A DNA stretch of 64,000 nt. Origin: an uncultured Bacilli bacterium. Lineage in GTDB: Bacteria > Bacillota_I > Bacilli_A > ML615J-28 > CAG-313. The notes beneath the pieces are model-generated. The model saw only the letters and a list, made by a program, of their open reading frames with translations. It had not been told where the DNA came from and did no database searches. The stretch covers positions 1 to 64,000 of the forward strand of contig CATLBQ010000007.1 in the NCBI GenBank assembly GCA_949879765.1. The letters are read 5' to 3'. This document shows, piece after piece, positions 9,791-20,583 of this stretch (within the stretch, counting starts at the first letter, position 1; the number at the start of each line of letters is the position of its first letter). Position numbers and translations under genes: made by a program.

Positions 9791-12700
9791 ATTTTTTGAA
9801 AACTACATATGCGATGCTTGCAATAACAGTAATATATATCCACATCACTACTGAACCATTGCAATTGCTACATCCTTGAGCAGGTGGCGTAGGTACTATA
9901 TCTGGGGTTTCTTGATGAATGGACTGAACGATTTTCTTGAAATCGGTAAAGAACTGTTCCATACTATCTACATAATGATAGGTATCTATTTGAGCAAATA
10001 TTTTTTCTTTTTCTAGACCAATACGATCCAATTCTTCTTGAGGATACGCAAGACTCTTGATATAGTTTGTAATTTTATCCTTGATTTCTTGTCGTTTTGG
10101 TACAATCCACTCCTCTACTTCTTGTTGGAATGCAGTATACGCTTGTTGCACTTCTTGAATGATTTGAGCCCCTTGAATGGCTTCATCTGCTTGTTGAATC
10201 GCTTGATTGATGGCATCTTGATAGATATAATCCATGGTTACATTCCATTTATCTAAGGCTTTCAAGGTATTTTCCTTTTCAAGTGTCAATTTTTCATGAT
10301 ATTGGGTATTGAAACTAGATAAGATATCTTCTACTTCTGATACTGTTTTTGCCTTGGCAAGTTGTTGTTTGGCCTTGGCAATCCATTCGGTAACTGTTGC
10401 ATCTGTTGGCATTTCCTTTTGACTGATTTGTGCAATAGCTTGATTGATTGCCTCAGTAATCGCTTGAATGTATACTTGAACACTATGCTGACAGGCTTCT
10501 TGTAGTGCGATGACTTCTTGCTTTGTGCCACAAAGCAAGATATTCGCTACTGTTTTGTCAATCATTTGTCCAATATATTCATTTTGAGCATCCGTATACC
10601 ACTGTTCTTGTAACTGCGATAATGCTACTTGGGCATCTGCTTTGGCTTGTTCTAAAGCATCATGTGTGGATTCCACTTGTTGGATAAACACAGTTGGATA
10701 AGCCCGAATCACTTCAATATCTGCCATTTCATCAATTATAGCTATAGCGTCTTGTTGAGCCTGACGAATAATGATTAGTTCTGCTTCATTGTAAGTTAAA
10801 CCATCAATGAACTTTTGAATGCTTGTTTTAGCCTGATTTTGGGCATTTTCTAGATTTTCAAAGTACTCATTAAAGGTAGCAACGACTCTTGTCCAAATGT
10901 ATTCAATATCAGATACTGAAATAGCCTGGCGAATTTGCTTTTTAAACGCCTCACCTTGTTGAATGAGTTCTTGATTAATGGCGTCTGAAACATCGTAACT
11001 ATTGATGAGCGTATCTATTTTTTGAATATAGGTTGTTTGGGCTTGTTCTAACTGTTCTTTGAGCTTTGTCAAGGTACGAATCGCTTCAAATAATTGATCT
11101 TGATTGGTCACTAGTGCTTGATTGGATGGACTCAGTGATTCATATTGGCGTTGTATTGATAGAATCAGCTCTTCTTGATCAAATGTAATCGATGTAGGAA
11201 TTTGATTGATTTGTTCGATGATGTCTTTTACTTCTTGTGGAATCTCAGGCACACCTGATTCTTGGTCAATATATGCCTTTGTCCCTACTGCTAATTTGGT
11301 TGCTGGAACAAATGGAGACCCATTGATTAGACCATCTAAATAACGTGTAATCACAATCGCATCGCCTGGTGCTAGTGTAATGGTTTGATTTGTATCAAAA
11401 CCAGTTTGTACTTCTTTTATCTTTTCATTAGAAATAATAAAATAACCATCCGCAGACCCACTTTTCGATTCATAGGCATCGGTTAATTTCATAGTTAGGG
11501 TTTGTTGGGTTTTATTGACATAAACACCTGCGGCAGATATATGAATACAGCGTTCAATTTGAGTAGGATTGGTAATTTCATGATAATTTGTACCATTCTC
11601 ATTTCCTGTAATATAAAGCACATATCGGTCCACAATCACACGATGACCTGACCAACCAATGTATCCACTCGAACCAGGACGATAATTTCCTTTATCTTCT
11701 GCACCTATTGCGCTTGGGTCATTGCGATAAAACAACCCTTCTTGATCCATTCTCGTTAATCCTACATTGACTTCAAAAGATTGGCTAACGGTTTTACCAC
11801 TATGTTCTAATGTAGCAATTAAACCAATTTTCGTTGTGGCTAAATAGTTCTTATATCTAACCCCAGTTTGTAAATCATACACTTGTTGATCTGATGCATT
11901 TTGATAAGATAACTGAATATAGTCTGGTGTAGGTAATATCCGATCTGTTTGAATTTCTTTATCTAAGTGTTGAATATAATCATTCAAAGTAGCCTCTAAA
12001 TCAGCAAACGCAGCGAGTTGTGCTTCTGCATCTACCAATTTTTGATAATTGGTTACACTTGCTTGTTCTGATGGACTTAATAAATTATAAACCATTCGAA
12101 TATGTTCAATTTGACTTTTATGTTCTAGCGTGATGGTTTGAGGAATTTGCTCAATTAACGCCATTACTTCTTCTACTTCTAAAGCAATGGGAACCAAAGC
12201 CCCATCACTTATTTCATTTGCTAAATTGACACTAGCTACATAATAATCATATCCAGGGTCTTGTGCTAAATTGATGGTTGTTTGTTGAGTATACGCATAA
12301 ACTTGTGAAATATTTTCTTTATTTAACCGACTTCCCTTTGGCACTTGATATACCATATATCCTCTTGTTTGTTCCACTGGATGCCATGAAAGGGTATGGC
12401 TCGTCTTATTATACGTGATTCCTGTTGGATCTACTTCGTCTAATAAAGGTGCATAGTAAGGAACAACTGCTCCTGGTATTTTGACTTTCCAGTAATCATT
12501 AGAGATGGTATCTACAGCATGAGCAATTGTGGCATTAGAAGTATTGAGTAACGTACTATATTTATAAAAACTAGCCCCTTTAAACTCTTTATATTGCCCA
12601 GAAATCAATAGTTGCAATTGAACCTCATTTACATTCTTTTTCCAATAAATATTAGACTCTAATGTCATATATATACCAATACCCGTATATAGATTAACTT

Positions 12701-13817
12701 TTTTATAGCGTACAGCCCAACTCCACCATCTCACGAGTTCTGCATAACTTGCGGCCTCTTGCTCAATCGGATGATAACATTGTGGCATGATATAGTCAAT
12801 CCATTCATGATTGATCCAGTTGAGGGTATCAGAATACAAATAATCACCATAGTGAGCAAAACCTGCGGTATTAGAATACGTTGGACTAATCAAAGTTCCA
12901 TTAGCATCATATGTAGGTGATGCAGTATATCCACCATTACGGTATACATTAGATGGTGAAATTCCAATTTGTACACATGTATTATGTTGCGCATTATAAG
13001 CACGAATCTCTTGTGACAAACTTTCAATGAATAAATCCACTTGCTTTCTTCTAAAATCAGCAATAGATAAATTTTCTGTATTGTATTTGGCACGGGTTTT
13101 TTCATCATTTGCCCCACTAATATAAAAATAATCATCAAAATGGATAGCATCGATATCATAATTTTCTACTAGTTCCATACAAGTGTCTACAATAAAATCA
13201 CGTACTTCTGGAATACCTGGGTCAAAAATAATATTATTTCCTACTGTTATCAAGTTATCTGGATTATTGGCTGGATTCACAGCAGGTAATGGTTCTGCTG
13301 AAAACGATGGATTTTGACCATTGGTTGCAATACGATAGGGATTCAACCAAGCATGAAATTCGATACCTCTACGATGGCATTCTTCAATTAACCATTCTAG
13401 TGGATCAAATTGATCAAAATTTACCCCACTCCACCAACTTGCTAAAGGGTTCAGTTCGGATTTATACATAGCATTATTGTGGGTACGCACATGATAAATG
13501 ATAGCATTCATCCCCATGTTTTGCATATTATCTAATACTTCATTCATCATTGACTTATACTGTGATTCACTAGAATACCCAGCAATGTCTCCCGCAAATA
13601 CCGTTACCCAAGCTGCTCGCAATTGGCTTGTTGGATAATTGTATTCTTCTAATCGGTACACTTTTTCATTACTATTTCGGTAAGTCAAGTCTGTACCATC
13701 GGATGCTTTGACGACAACTAAGTTACTTGCTTCGATATGTTTCATTTGAAATAAAAGACCTAAGCAAATAGAAATGGTTGTCATCAATAGAATCATTGTT
13801 TTTTTCATATATTTCAT
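9777..13817 (-). CDS. GHL10 (family 10-like) glycosyl hydrolase with long helical C-terminal region and C-terminal transmembrane anchor
   Basis: Signal peptide; LRAAWVTVFAGD...GMNAIIYHVRTHNNAMYKSEL...RGIEFHAWLNPYRI...IHFDDYF motifs; C-terminal MWIYITVIASIAYVVFKKYAAR hydrophobic helix plus basic tail. Confidence 0.8.
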   Translation of the reverse strand: MKYMKKTMILLMTTISICLGLLFQMKHIEASNLVVVKASDGTDLTYRNSNEKVYRLEEYNYPTSQLRAAWVTVFAGDIAGYSSESQYKSMMNEVLDNMQNMGMNAIIYHVRTHNNAMYKSELNPLASWWSGVNFDQFDPLEWLIEECHRRGIEFHAWLNPYRIATNGQNPSFSAEPLPAVNPANNPDNLITVGNNIIFDPGIPEVRDFIVDTCMELVENYDIDAIHFDDYFYISGANDEKTRAKYNTENLSIADFRRKQVDLFIESLSQEIRAYNAQHNTCVQIGISPSNVYRNGGYTASPTYDANGTLISPTYSNTAGFAHYGDYLYSDTLNWINHEWIDYIMPQCYHPIEQEAASYAELVRWWSWAVRYKKVNLYTGIGIYMTLESNIYWKKNVNEVQLQLLISGQYKEFKGASFYKYSTLLNTSNATIAHAVDTISNDYWKVKIPGAVVPYYAPLLDEVDPTGITYNKTSHTLSWHPVEQTRGYMVYQVPKGSRLNKENISQVYAYTQQTTINLAQDPGYDYYVASVNLANEISDGALVPIALEVEEVMALIEQIPQTITLEHKSQIEHIRMVYNLLSPSEQASVTNYQKLVDAEAQLAAFADLEATLNDYIQHLDKEIQTDRILPTPDYIQLSYQNASDQQVYDLQTGVRYKNYLATTKIGLIATLEHSGKTVSQSFEVNVGLTRMDQEGLFYRNDPSAIGAEDKGNYRPGSSGYIGWSGHRVIVDRYVLYITGNENGTNYHEITNPTQIERCIHISAAGVYVNKTQQTLTMKLTDAYESKSGSADGYFIISNEKIKEVQTGFDTNQTITLAPGDAIVITRYLDGLINGSPFVPATKLAVGTKAYIDQESGVPEIPQEVKDIIEQINQIPTSITFDQEELILSIQRQYESLSPSNQALVTNQDQLFEAIRTLTKLKEQLEQAQTTYIQKIDTLINSYDVSDAINQELIQQGEAFKKQIRQAISVSDIEYIWTRVVATFNEYFENLENAQNQAKTSIQKFIDGLTYNEAELIIIRQAQQDAIAIIDEMADIEVIRAYPTVFIQQVESTHDALEQAKADAQVALSQLQEQWYTDAQNEYIGQMIDKTVANILLCGTKQEVIALQEACQHSVQVYIQAITEAINQAIAQISQKEMPTDATVTEWIAKAKQQLAKAKTVSEVEDILSSFNTQYHEKLTLEKENTLKALDKWNVTMDYIYQDAINQAIQQADEAIQGAQIIQEVQQAYTAFQQEVEEWIVPKRQEIKDKITNYIKSLAYPQEELDRIGLEKEKIFAQIDTYHYVDSMEQFFTDFKKIVQSIHQETPDIVPTPPAQGCSNCNGSVVMWIYITVIASIAYVVFKKYAAR

Positions 13818-13973
13818 ACTTGTATACCTCTTTTCTTTCTATTTGAATCATTATATCATAAAAATGATTTATCCCAAAGGGTTTTGCAAGCGTTTTTATA
13901 GTAAGTTATGGAAGTTTGTATATATTTACATATTTTTGAAAATGATACATATAATGAGATTGAGGTATATATT

Positions 13974-14438
13974 ATGAAATGGTTAAAACGAATTTTATTA
14001 TTTTTATTTGTCTTGTTTTTATTTATTCTTCCTACACTCCTCTTTAAACCTGATTTAGAATTTTATCATAGTTTGAAAGGACCTAAATTACCAAGTATCG
14101 TCTTCCCCATTGTGTGGAGTATCATTGATGTTTGTATGAGTATCTTTTTTGTTTATCATTTTGAAAAAAGAAAAAGTTACCATCCAAAAGATTGTGCGCG
14201 TGTCCTTCTTTTCTACACCCTAACGTACTTATCCTATTTCATGTTTCCTTATTTCTTTTTCGTTAAACAGAGTTTATTTTTAGGATATGTATTTACCCTC
14301 CTTAATTTTCTTTTTGCAACTTTGACCCTTTTAGAGTCTTTATTGCTAAACAAAAAAGCAAGTTTATGGGTACTGCCTTATGTACTTTGGGGAATCATTG
14401 CCACTGTATTATCCATTATTGTTTATCTGAACAACTGA
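13974..14438 (+). CDS. TspO/MBR family-like membrane protein (track start 13908; likely start MKWLKRILL at 13974)
   Basis: YHSLKGPKLPSIVFPIVWSIIDVCMSIFF resembles the TspO motif; GAGGT upstream of the internal ATG. Confidence 0.6.
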   Translation: MKWLKRILLFLFVLFLFILPTLLFKPDLEFYHSLKGPKLPSIVFPIVWSIIDVCMSIFFVYHFEKRKSYHPKDCARVLLFYTLTYLSYFMFPYFFFVKQSLFLGYVFTLLNFLFATLTLLESLLLNKKASLWVLPYVLWGIIATVLSIIVYLNN

Positions 14439-14447
14439 TTGATGTAT

Positions 14448-14495
14448 ATAAAAAAGTAGCCAACAATCTTTTTGATTTGCTTGCTACTTTTTTTC
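14448..14495. terminator. Bidirectional terminator between convergent genes
   Basis: aaaaaagtagc...gctacttttttt imperfect hairpin with A and T tracts on both sides. Confidence 0.6.
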
Positions 14496-14498
14496 ATT

Positions 14499-15665
14499 TT
14501 ATCGATCATTTGAAATAAAACAACCATGTACATTATAATAACCCAGTTCTTGGTGGTTTCCATCATATAACCTAGCATAGTCATCGACTTGATATTCACT
14601 TCTTATTCCTTGTTCATCATATAAGTATCCCATATTGCCCCTTGTATATCTTTTATTTCCAATCGTATAATAGGTTGTAGAACCCGTTAGTTGTTGGCTA
14701 TTGGCCAAATGGCCTAGTGCATCAGCCACATGTATGAAACTCAAATCATTTTGATCCGCATATCCATCAGAATAATAGACTTCTCGGTTTTCTAATCGTT
14801 CTTTTTCTTCTGCATAATAGGTTTCATACTTTTCCCACAAAGCATCATAGGTATCTTGGTATTTCTCTTGACTACTTGGAGAAAGGGATACATAGAGTTT
14901 GTCATATGTTGACATCGTTTGATTGGCTAGCCGAAGATCACTCATTCCCATCACATTATCCAAAATAGCCATAGCATAAAACCGGGTTGCTGTAAGCTTT
15001 AATTCGTCATCTGTACAATATTGCATAGCGAGTTGATAAGATGTCCTAAAGGCTTGTCGGTCTGAGTCATCTCCCCATATATAATATCCCAATACACAAA
15101 TCAAATGGGCATGACCATACAAACTTTCCCAAGTCATTTGATCATAAAAAGGATGATACGTCTCATACTCTTTTAACATGTCATCTGAACCCGTTTGTCT
15201 TAATCTCAGTACTTCTTTTAAATAAGTTACTGATTTTTTCATGCTATCATAGACCATCTCTTGATTTATATATCCTTCTACATAGCTATCTAAATGACAT
15301 TTTGCTCGGTACAATTGAAACAATCCATCTTTGATTTGAGGATGCGTGATACAAAAATGACATAATGCCTCATATTCTTCTAATTCTTCTAAAAGCATCG
15401 CATACATGCCATAAGCATATGTATTTCCTAATGCACAGGCTTGTTCTAGACATTGTCGATAAGTTTGAATATCTTGTTCAGATTTTGGCACAACATGAGT
15501 TTGTAAACAAAGTAGTGCTTTACAAAACATGGCTCTTGCATTTTTAGCATCTGCTACTTGACAAACTTTACGATAACATGTCTCATATGCTTGATGTTGA
15601 TAATCCGCCAATGCCTCTTGTAATAATTGATTTTGCGGATTATTTTTTTTGTGAAATAACCCCAT
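14499..15665 (-). CDS. Hypothetical protein, TPR/Sel1-like helical (388 aa)
   Basis: ORF track; helical Ala/Leu/Tyr pattern (ALCHFCITH, LLEELEEYEALC); no firm family. Confidence 0.45.
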   Translation of the reverse strand: MGLFHKKNNPQNQLLQEALADYQHQAYETCYRKVCQVADAKNARAMFCKALLCLQTHVVPKSEQDIQTYRQCLEQACALGNTYAYGMYAMLLEELEEYEALCHFCITHPQIKDGLFQLYRAKCHLDSYVEGYINQEMVYDSMKKSVTYLKEVLRLRQTGSDDMLKEYETYHPFYDQMTWESLYGHAHLICVLGYYIWGDDSDRQAFRTSYQLAMQYCTDDELKLTATRFYAMAILDNVMGMSDLRLANQTMSTYDKLYVSLSPSSQEKYQDTYDALWEKYETYYAEEKERLENREVYYSDGYADQNDLSFIHVADALGHLANSQQLTGSTTYYTIGNKRYTRGNMGYLYDEQGIRSEYQVDDYARLYDGNHQELGYYNVHGCFISNDR

Positions 15666-15667
15666 AA

Positions 15668-16054
15668 CTATTTGATTTTTTGTACTACAGTTGGATTCAA
15701 TAAATCCTGATTATTGTCCTGTTTGCTGATTAACACAATCACAACTTTAAATAAATAATAAAATCGCGCTGTAGAAAGTACCTTTTTAATTAACTTTTGT
15801 TCTTCTTTTGTAGTATTACCCTTTTTCCATTTAGCACCAACGGCATTAACTTTTTTGAATTCTCCACCACGCATTGCTAAGTATCCTGCAACAAGTGCCA
15901 CATTCATTGGTGTTTTAGACATTTTTCCTTTGGTACATTGCAATACTTCTTGTGTGTCTTTTAACAGTTGGTCTTGTTCTATCCCACTAAATGTGGTGTA
16001 ATCCGTTTGGGATAAATCAATAAACTTATAATTTTTTTTGTCAAACTGTTTCAT
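15668..16054 (-). CDS. Hypothetical protein (128 aa)
   Basis: ORF track; starts 3' of RBS-like cttctcctct (plus strand). Confidence 0.5.
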   Translation of the reverse strand: MKQFDKKNYKFIDLSQTDYTTFSGIEQDQLLKDTQEVLQCTKGKMSKTPMNVALVAGYLAMRGGEFKKVNAVGAKWKKGNTTKEEQKLIKKVLSTARFYYLFKVVIVLISKQDNNQDLLNPTVVQKIK

Positions 16055-16135
16055 TATTTCTTCTCCTCTTTTATTTTTTTTAATTATATCATAGAGGGTG
16101 CTAATAAAGTGCTAATTATCAAGGCACAGACGTCA

Positions 16136-16176
16136 AAAAAAGACTGAAAAAGCCCATATCCTCTTTCAGTCTTTTG
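16136..16176 (-). terminator. Intrinsic terminator
   Basis: aaaaagactgaaa...tttcagtctttt hairpin directly 3' of the lipoprotein gene. Confidence 0.7.
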
Positions 16177-16187
16177 ATATCATTTGA

Positions 16188-19001
16188 TTATTCTACAACT
16201 GTATAGTTAGCAATCACATATGTATATTGTGTTTTATACCAATTGTAGGCAATCAAGGTAACTCGAATGGTTTTTCCATTGAATGCTTCTAATGCTTGAT
16301 AATTTTCAGCATAATAATTGGCATTGGTATAATTGTATAATTCGATTTCATCATTACCTACAGATAAGTAAGCTCTTTGACTTGTCCCTTCTACATGGAT
16401 TGTCGCAACTACATCTTGATATACAACTGCACCTAATTTTGCATCTTCTCCTGCTAAACTCGCCGCAGCCAAATTAGCAAATAAAATATCTTGAATAAAC
16501 GAGTTATTAGGTACTGCATTTCCTTTAGAAACTACTGTAATGGTTGCACCTGCGGCAAATTGTGGTAAGCCATAATACAAATCCATATTTCCTTTTAAGA
16601 TGACTTGATCACCCACTTCAACAGTACCTAGAGTTTTGCAATATAGTGTGCCAGTTTCATCAGTAACAAAGAATCCCCAAGAAGTAGCACCTTTGGATTT
16701 CACAACGGCACTAACAATGCCTTCAACGATAACAGTTGAACCATTTCTTTGGGCTTGTTCTCTGAATGCTGCAACCGTAATACTTTCAGCTTTGACAATT
16801 TTGAAAGAAACTTCAATGGTTGTTTGATAGTTACCATATGCAAAATCAAGCGCCAATGTTACATCTTCAGTTTGGGTAGGAGAAGCAATTGTAAGTGTAA
16901 ATTCTTGACCTACTTGTGATGCACTTACTTGTTTAGAACTACAGTTGTCAAGAGATAACGTAGCTCCTTGTGGTACATTGTATGTGATGGTGGCTTCATT
17001 CGCATATTCTGATGCAAATAAATGTTCAATGGTTGATGTTTCAAAGTAACCAACTAACTGGTCTGGTGTTGCAACTTCGCCTAATACTTGTAATACGCCT
17101 GCTTTCCAAACGAACTTTTTACTAGATACTGCACCAATACGAAGTGTAACATACGCTTCAACGCATTTACCTGCATATGGTTCTAACCATGCATATTCGC
17201 CTGGACCATTTTTACCTGAATTTTGTGAATACACAATCATACTAAGTGATGGATCATTGAGATCATGAATATAATAATTTACATAAGAACCAGTTGTTCT
17301 TTCTATATACATTGTTGTTTTGAAGACCATATTGCTGATATTATTATCAGATGGATTTTGAATAAGGCTAGCAAGATCTTTTTCTTCAATCTGATCTACT
17401 GGTAATTCATGTTCTTGCCAATCATGATACAAAACTTCTGCTTGATTTAAACGAATAGAACCAGTATGATTATGGTCTTCTCTTGGTTGATATAAATCCC
17501 CAAAACCAGTTACATATACATATTCACCTACTTTTAATTTGGTGATATCTGTTTTTGTATCTACCGCAGTCGATACAAATACCGCAATTGAACTGGTTTC
17601 ATCGATGATTTCAAAACCAGCTGGAGTGGTTGCACCTTTTAAATATAAGAAACCTACAATATATCCTTGAATCGTCACTTGTTCACCTACTGGTGCTTTT
17701 CTTGCTTCTTCAATCGTGATGGTTTCAATATCAGGTTTAGCAATAGCACCTTCAAAAGAAACTGTTCTTGTTGCAACTAAATCGTTATATTGAAGTGTGA
17801 TTTCTACTTCCATCTTTACTAATTCTGCACCAAAGTCTAGTGATATTTCATATCCTTCTTCTTTTTGAATCAAGGTTACCCCATCGGATACAGATGTATA
17901 ACTTACCTTTGCTCCTGCTAATTGATTATCTGTTGTTGCAAGAGTAAATGTACAAGGATTATCATATGTTGCGCTAAACTGCGTAGCTAAACGATCTAAT
18001 GCATACTCCATATAAGTTTTATCATCCACATTCACCTCATCTAAAATTTGAATAGGTACAATACGCCAGAAATTACCACTTGCGGAAAGTTTACAATTGT
18101 GTACAGCTATGATGCATTCTCTTACACTGCCATCATATGCTTCAAGCCAAGCAAGATCTTTCCCATTTGCCGTTGTATAAGCATAGTAACTATTGACACC
18201 ATTTAAGTCATTAAAGTAATAATTGACAAAACCATTTCCTACTGATTTATGAATCTTTGCAACAACTTTATAGACATTAGATGTAATATTTTCTGATACA
18301 GGAATTTTGCATAAATCAGCAATTGATGTTTCTTGAATACAGGATGTAGGCACAGGATGAATTTGGTTATCATTGGTAAGGGTTGTTGGAATAATTTGTT
18401 TTGCCCCTGTATAGCCTGCTTTTTCAGCTGATGTTGTACTGTTAGCATCAATATACTTAGTAAATTCACCTTGAATTTGAACAAGATTACCTACTTTTAC
18501 TGTTTCTGCATAACTTGAACTATGTACATAAATCGCATCGGTCTCATCAAATATATAGAATCCAACAGGTACATTCTTTTCTGTTCCATAAACAACGTAA
18601 GCTACAATTCCCTCAACTACAACAGCTTCTTTGTCATTGTATTGCTTTACTTCTTGGATGGTTGTTTTACCTTTTGCGATAACTGTCACCACATAGACTT
18701 TCTTTTCACTATAATCGTCTTTTGTGAATGTGACCGTAATTTCTACAGTTACATTCTCAGTTTGTCGATTGACTACACCTTCGTTAGAAATAACATTTTC
18801 ATTCGAAGACACATAACTGAGTGTAACCTCACCAAGTTTGGTTTTAAATTCGAGATTCGCTTCTACTTTTGACAAATCAACGTCTTTAAAACATTCAACC
18901 ATCGCATCTTTGACTGCAGTTTGTGCATTATTTTGAACTACACAAGCACTCATACCTAAAGATGCCAAGACTAAAGCTAGAAAAACAAATACTTTTTTCA
19001 T
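16188..19001 (-). CDS. Lipoprotein with three tandem modules of about 310 aa containing OB-fold-like domains
   Basis: Lipobox LGMSAC; repeated TIQEVKQY..VVVEGIVAYVV..GFYIFDETDAIYV / TIEEARKA..VTIQGYIVGFL..GFEIIDETSSIAVFV / TVAAFREQ..VIVEGIVSAVV..GFFVTDETGTLYC. Confidence 0.7.
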   Translation of the reverse strand: MKKVFVFLALVLASLGMSACVVQNNAQTAVKDAMVECFKDVDLSKVEANLEFKTKLGEVTLSYVSSNENVISNEGVVNRQTENVTVEITVTFTKDDYSEKKVYVVTVIAKGKTTIQEVKQYNDKEAVVVEGIVAYVVYGTEKNVPVGFYIFDETDAIYVHSSSYAETVKVGNLVQIQGEFTKYIDANSTTSAEKAGYTGAKQIIPTTLTNDNQIHPVPTSCIQETSIADLCKIPVSENITSNVYKVVAKIHKSVGNGFVNYYFNDLNGVNSYYAYTTANGKDLAWLEAYDGSVRECIIAVHNCKLSASGNFWRIVPIQILDEVNVDDKTYMEYALDRLATQFSATYDNPCTFTLATTDNQLAGAKVSYTSVSDGVTLIQKEEGYEISLDFGAELVKMEVEITLQYNDLVATRTVSFEGAIAKPDIETITIEEARKAPVGEQVTIQGYIVGFLYLKGATTPAGFEIIDETSSIAVFVSTAVDTKTDITKLKVGEYVYVTGFGDLYQPREDHNHTGSIRLNQAEVLYHDWQEHELPVDQIEEKDLASLIQNPSDNNISNMVFKTTMYIERTTGSYVNYYIHDLNDPSLSMIVYSQNSGKNGPGEYAWLEPYAGKCVEAYVTLRIGAVSSKKFVWKAGVLQVLGEVATPDQLVGYFETSTIEHLFASEYANEATITYNVPQGATLSLDNCSSKQVSASQVGQEFTLTIASPTQTEDVTLALDFAYGNYQTTIEVSFKIVKAESITVAAFREQAQRNGSTVIVEGIVSAVVKSKGATSWGFFVTDETGTLYCKTLGTVEVGDQVILKGNMDLYYGLPQFAAGATITVVSKGNAVPNNSFIQDILFANLAAASLAGEDAKLGAVVYQDVVATIHVEGTSQRAYLSVGNDEIELYNYTNANYYAENYQALEAFNGKTIRVTLIAYNWYKTQYTYVIANYTVVE

Positions 19002-19129
19002 CTTTTTTTAATTTTCCTTTTCTTCAAATTTTTGGGGGGAGATGTAATCTCAATCATATTATATCTTTCTTCTTTCTTTTTTACAAGAAAAGACAATTAG
19101 AAAGCGTTGTCAAAAAAAGCGTATGAAAA

Positions 19130-19171
19130 AAAAGATAAAGGCTTGGCATCTTTCTCTAACCTTTATCTTTT
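19130..19171 (-). terminator. Intrinsic terminator downstream of the aminopeptidase operon
   Basis: aaagataaagg...cctttatcttt hairpin. Confidence 0.65.
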
Positions 19172-19296
19172 GATTTTGGTTTCGTTTTTAGTCTTTTTTT
19201 ATACTCTAACGCTATCCACTGAACATCAAATCATATTTTCAATGTCTGAATGGATACAAAAACGAATGCTTATTTTTTTGTTTTCATAGGAAATTT

Positions 19297-20583
19297 TTAT
19301 TGAGTGATTTTTGTAGATAATTTGAAAATTGCTTGGCTTTTTTCCTTTTGAATCGACGTTTCATAAAATTGTTGAAATACCCGTTTCATATATATCACAT
19401 CCTGAGTTCCTGCCGTTTCATAACAAGAATGCATAGCGAGTTGGGCAAGACCAACATCTACGCTAGGAATGCTCAAATGAGATTGCGCAATAGCACCCAA
19501 TGTACTTCCACCTCTTACATCACTGCGATTGGTATAATCTTGATAAGGGACTTGCGCCATTTGACATAGTTTCTTAAAAATAGCCTCACTATATCCATCT
19601 GTAGTATAACTTAATCCCGCCTGATGTTTGATTACAATTCCTTTATTCATATATACCGCATTGCTTGTATCACTTTTTTCAGGATGGTTTGGATGTACTG
19701 CGTGTGCATTATCAGCTGATACCATAAAAGATTGGGCCATCAAAGCATAAAAATCGAGTGATAAAGTTTGGGCAATTCTTGTCAACACATCCATTAGAAA
19801 ACTAGAATCAGCACCATTAGAAGATCTGCTGCCTACTTCTTCATTGTTAAAAATGGCTGCTATGGCAATACTAGATGGTGTTGCATTGACTAAGGCATCT
19901 ATAGATAAATAAGCACATTCTAAATCATCTAGTCTACCTGATAATATATATTCTTGATTGGCTCCTCCTAAACACGCCTCTTCTTTATTATATAAGAATA
20001 AATCATGAGATAGAATCGTTTTGCCTTTGGCATACAAAGACAATGTTTCTTCAAATGTTGTCGCAGATTCTGCAAAGATTGGCAAAAGATCGACTTGTGG
20101 ATTGGGTGAAAACTCACTACTTCTATTCATATGAATAGCCACACTTGGAATTACCAATGTTTGGTCTAGTTCAACTAGTTGTTCACTGATGCTATCCCCT
20201 TCTTCAGTGAATATTCTTCCTGCAACGCCAAGAGGTCTATCTAACCATGTATAGTGTAACATGCCCCCATAAGGCTCGGTATTTAGACGCGTATAATGGT
20301 TGCGCATATCTTGAAGGGTCATATTGGGTTTCAATTTATAACAAGGTGAGTCACTATGACTCGCAATAATGGCACATGTAGGTTGATTGACTTCTTTTGG
20401 AATTTGAAAAGCAATGATACTTGATCCATTTTTAATGACATAGTATTTTCCACCTGCATCAATTGACCACTGATTTTCTTCATATAACTGGATAAATCCT
20501 GCTTGTTCTAACTTGATTTGAAGTTGACGAACAGCATGAAAACAAGTATAGGACTGATTTAAAAATGACATCAATGCTTTCAT
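19297..20583 (-). CDS. apeB: M18 family aminopeptidase
   Basis: ASHSDSPCYKLKPN, NNEEVGSRSSNGADSSFL, SADNAHAVHPNHPEKSD, RSDVRGGSTLG motifs of M18 aspartyl aminopeptidases. Confidence 0.9.
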   Translation of the reverse strand: MKALMSFLNQSYTCFHAVRQLQIKLEQAGFIQLYEENQWSIDAGGKYYVIKNGSSIIAFQIPKEVNQPTCAIIASHSDSPCYKLKPNMTLQDMRNHYTRLNTEPYGGMLHYTWLDRPLGVAGRIFTEEGDSISEQLVELDQTLVIPSVAIHMNRSSEFSPNPQVDLLPIFAESATTFEETLSLYAKGKTILSHDLFLYNKEEACLGGANQEYILSGRLDDLECAYLSIDALVNATPSSIAIAAIFNNEEVGSRSSNGADSSFLMDVLTRIAQTLSLDFYALMAQSFMVSADNAHAVHPNHPEKSDTSNAVYMNKGIVIKHQAGLSYTTDGYSEAIFKKLCQMAQVPYQDYTNRSDVRGGSTLGAIAQSHLSIPSVDVGLAQLAMHSCYETAGTQDVIYMKRVFQQFYETSIQKEKSQAIFKLSTKITQ

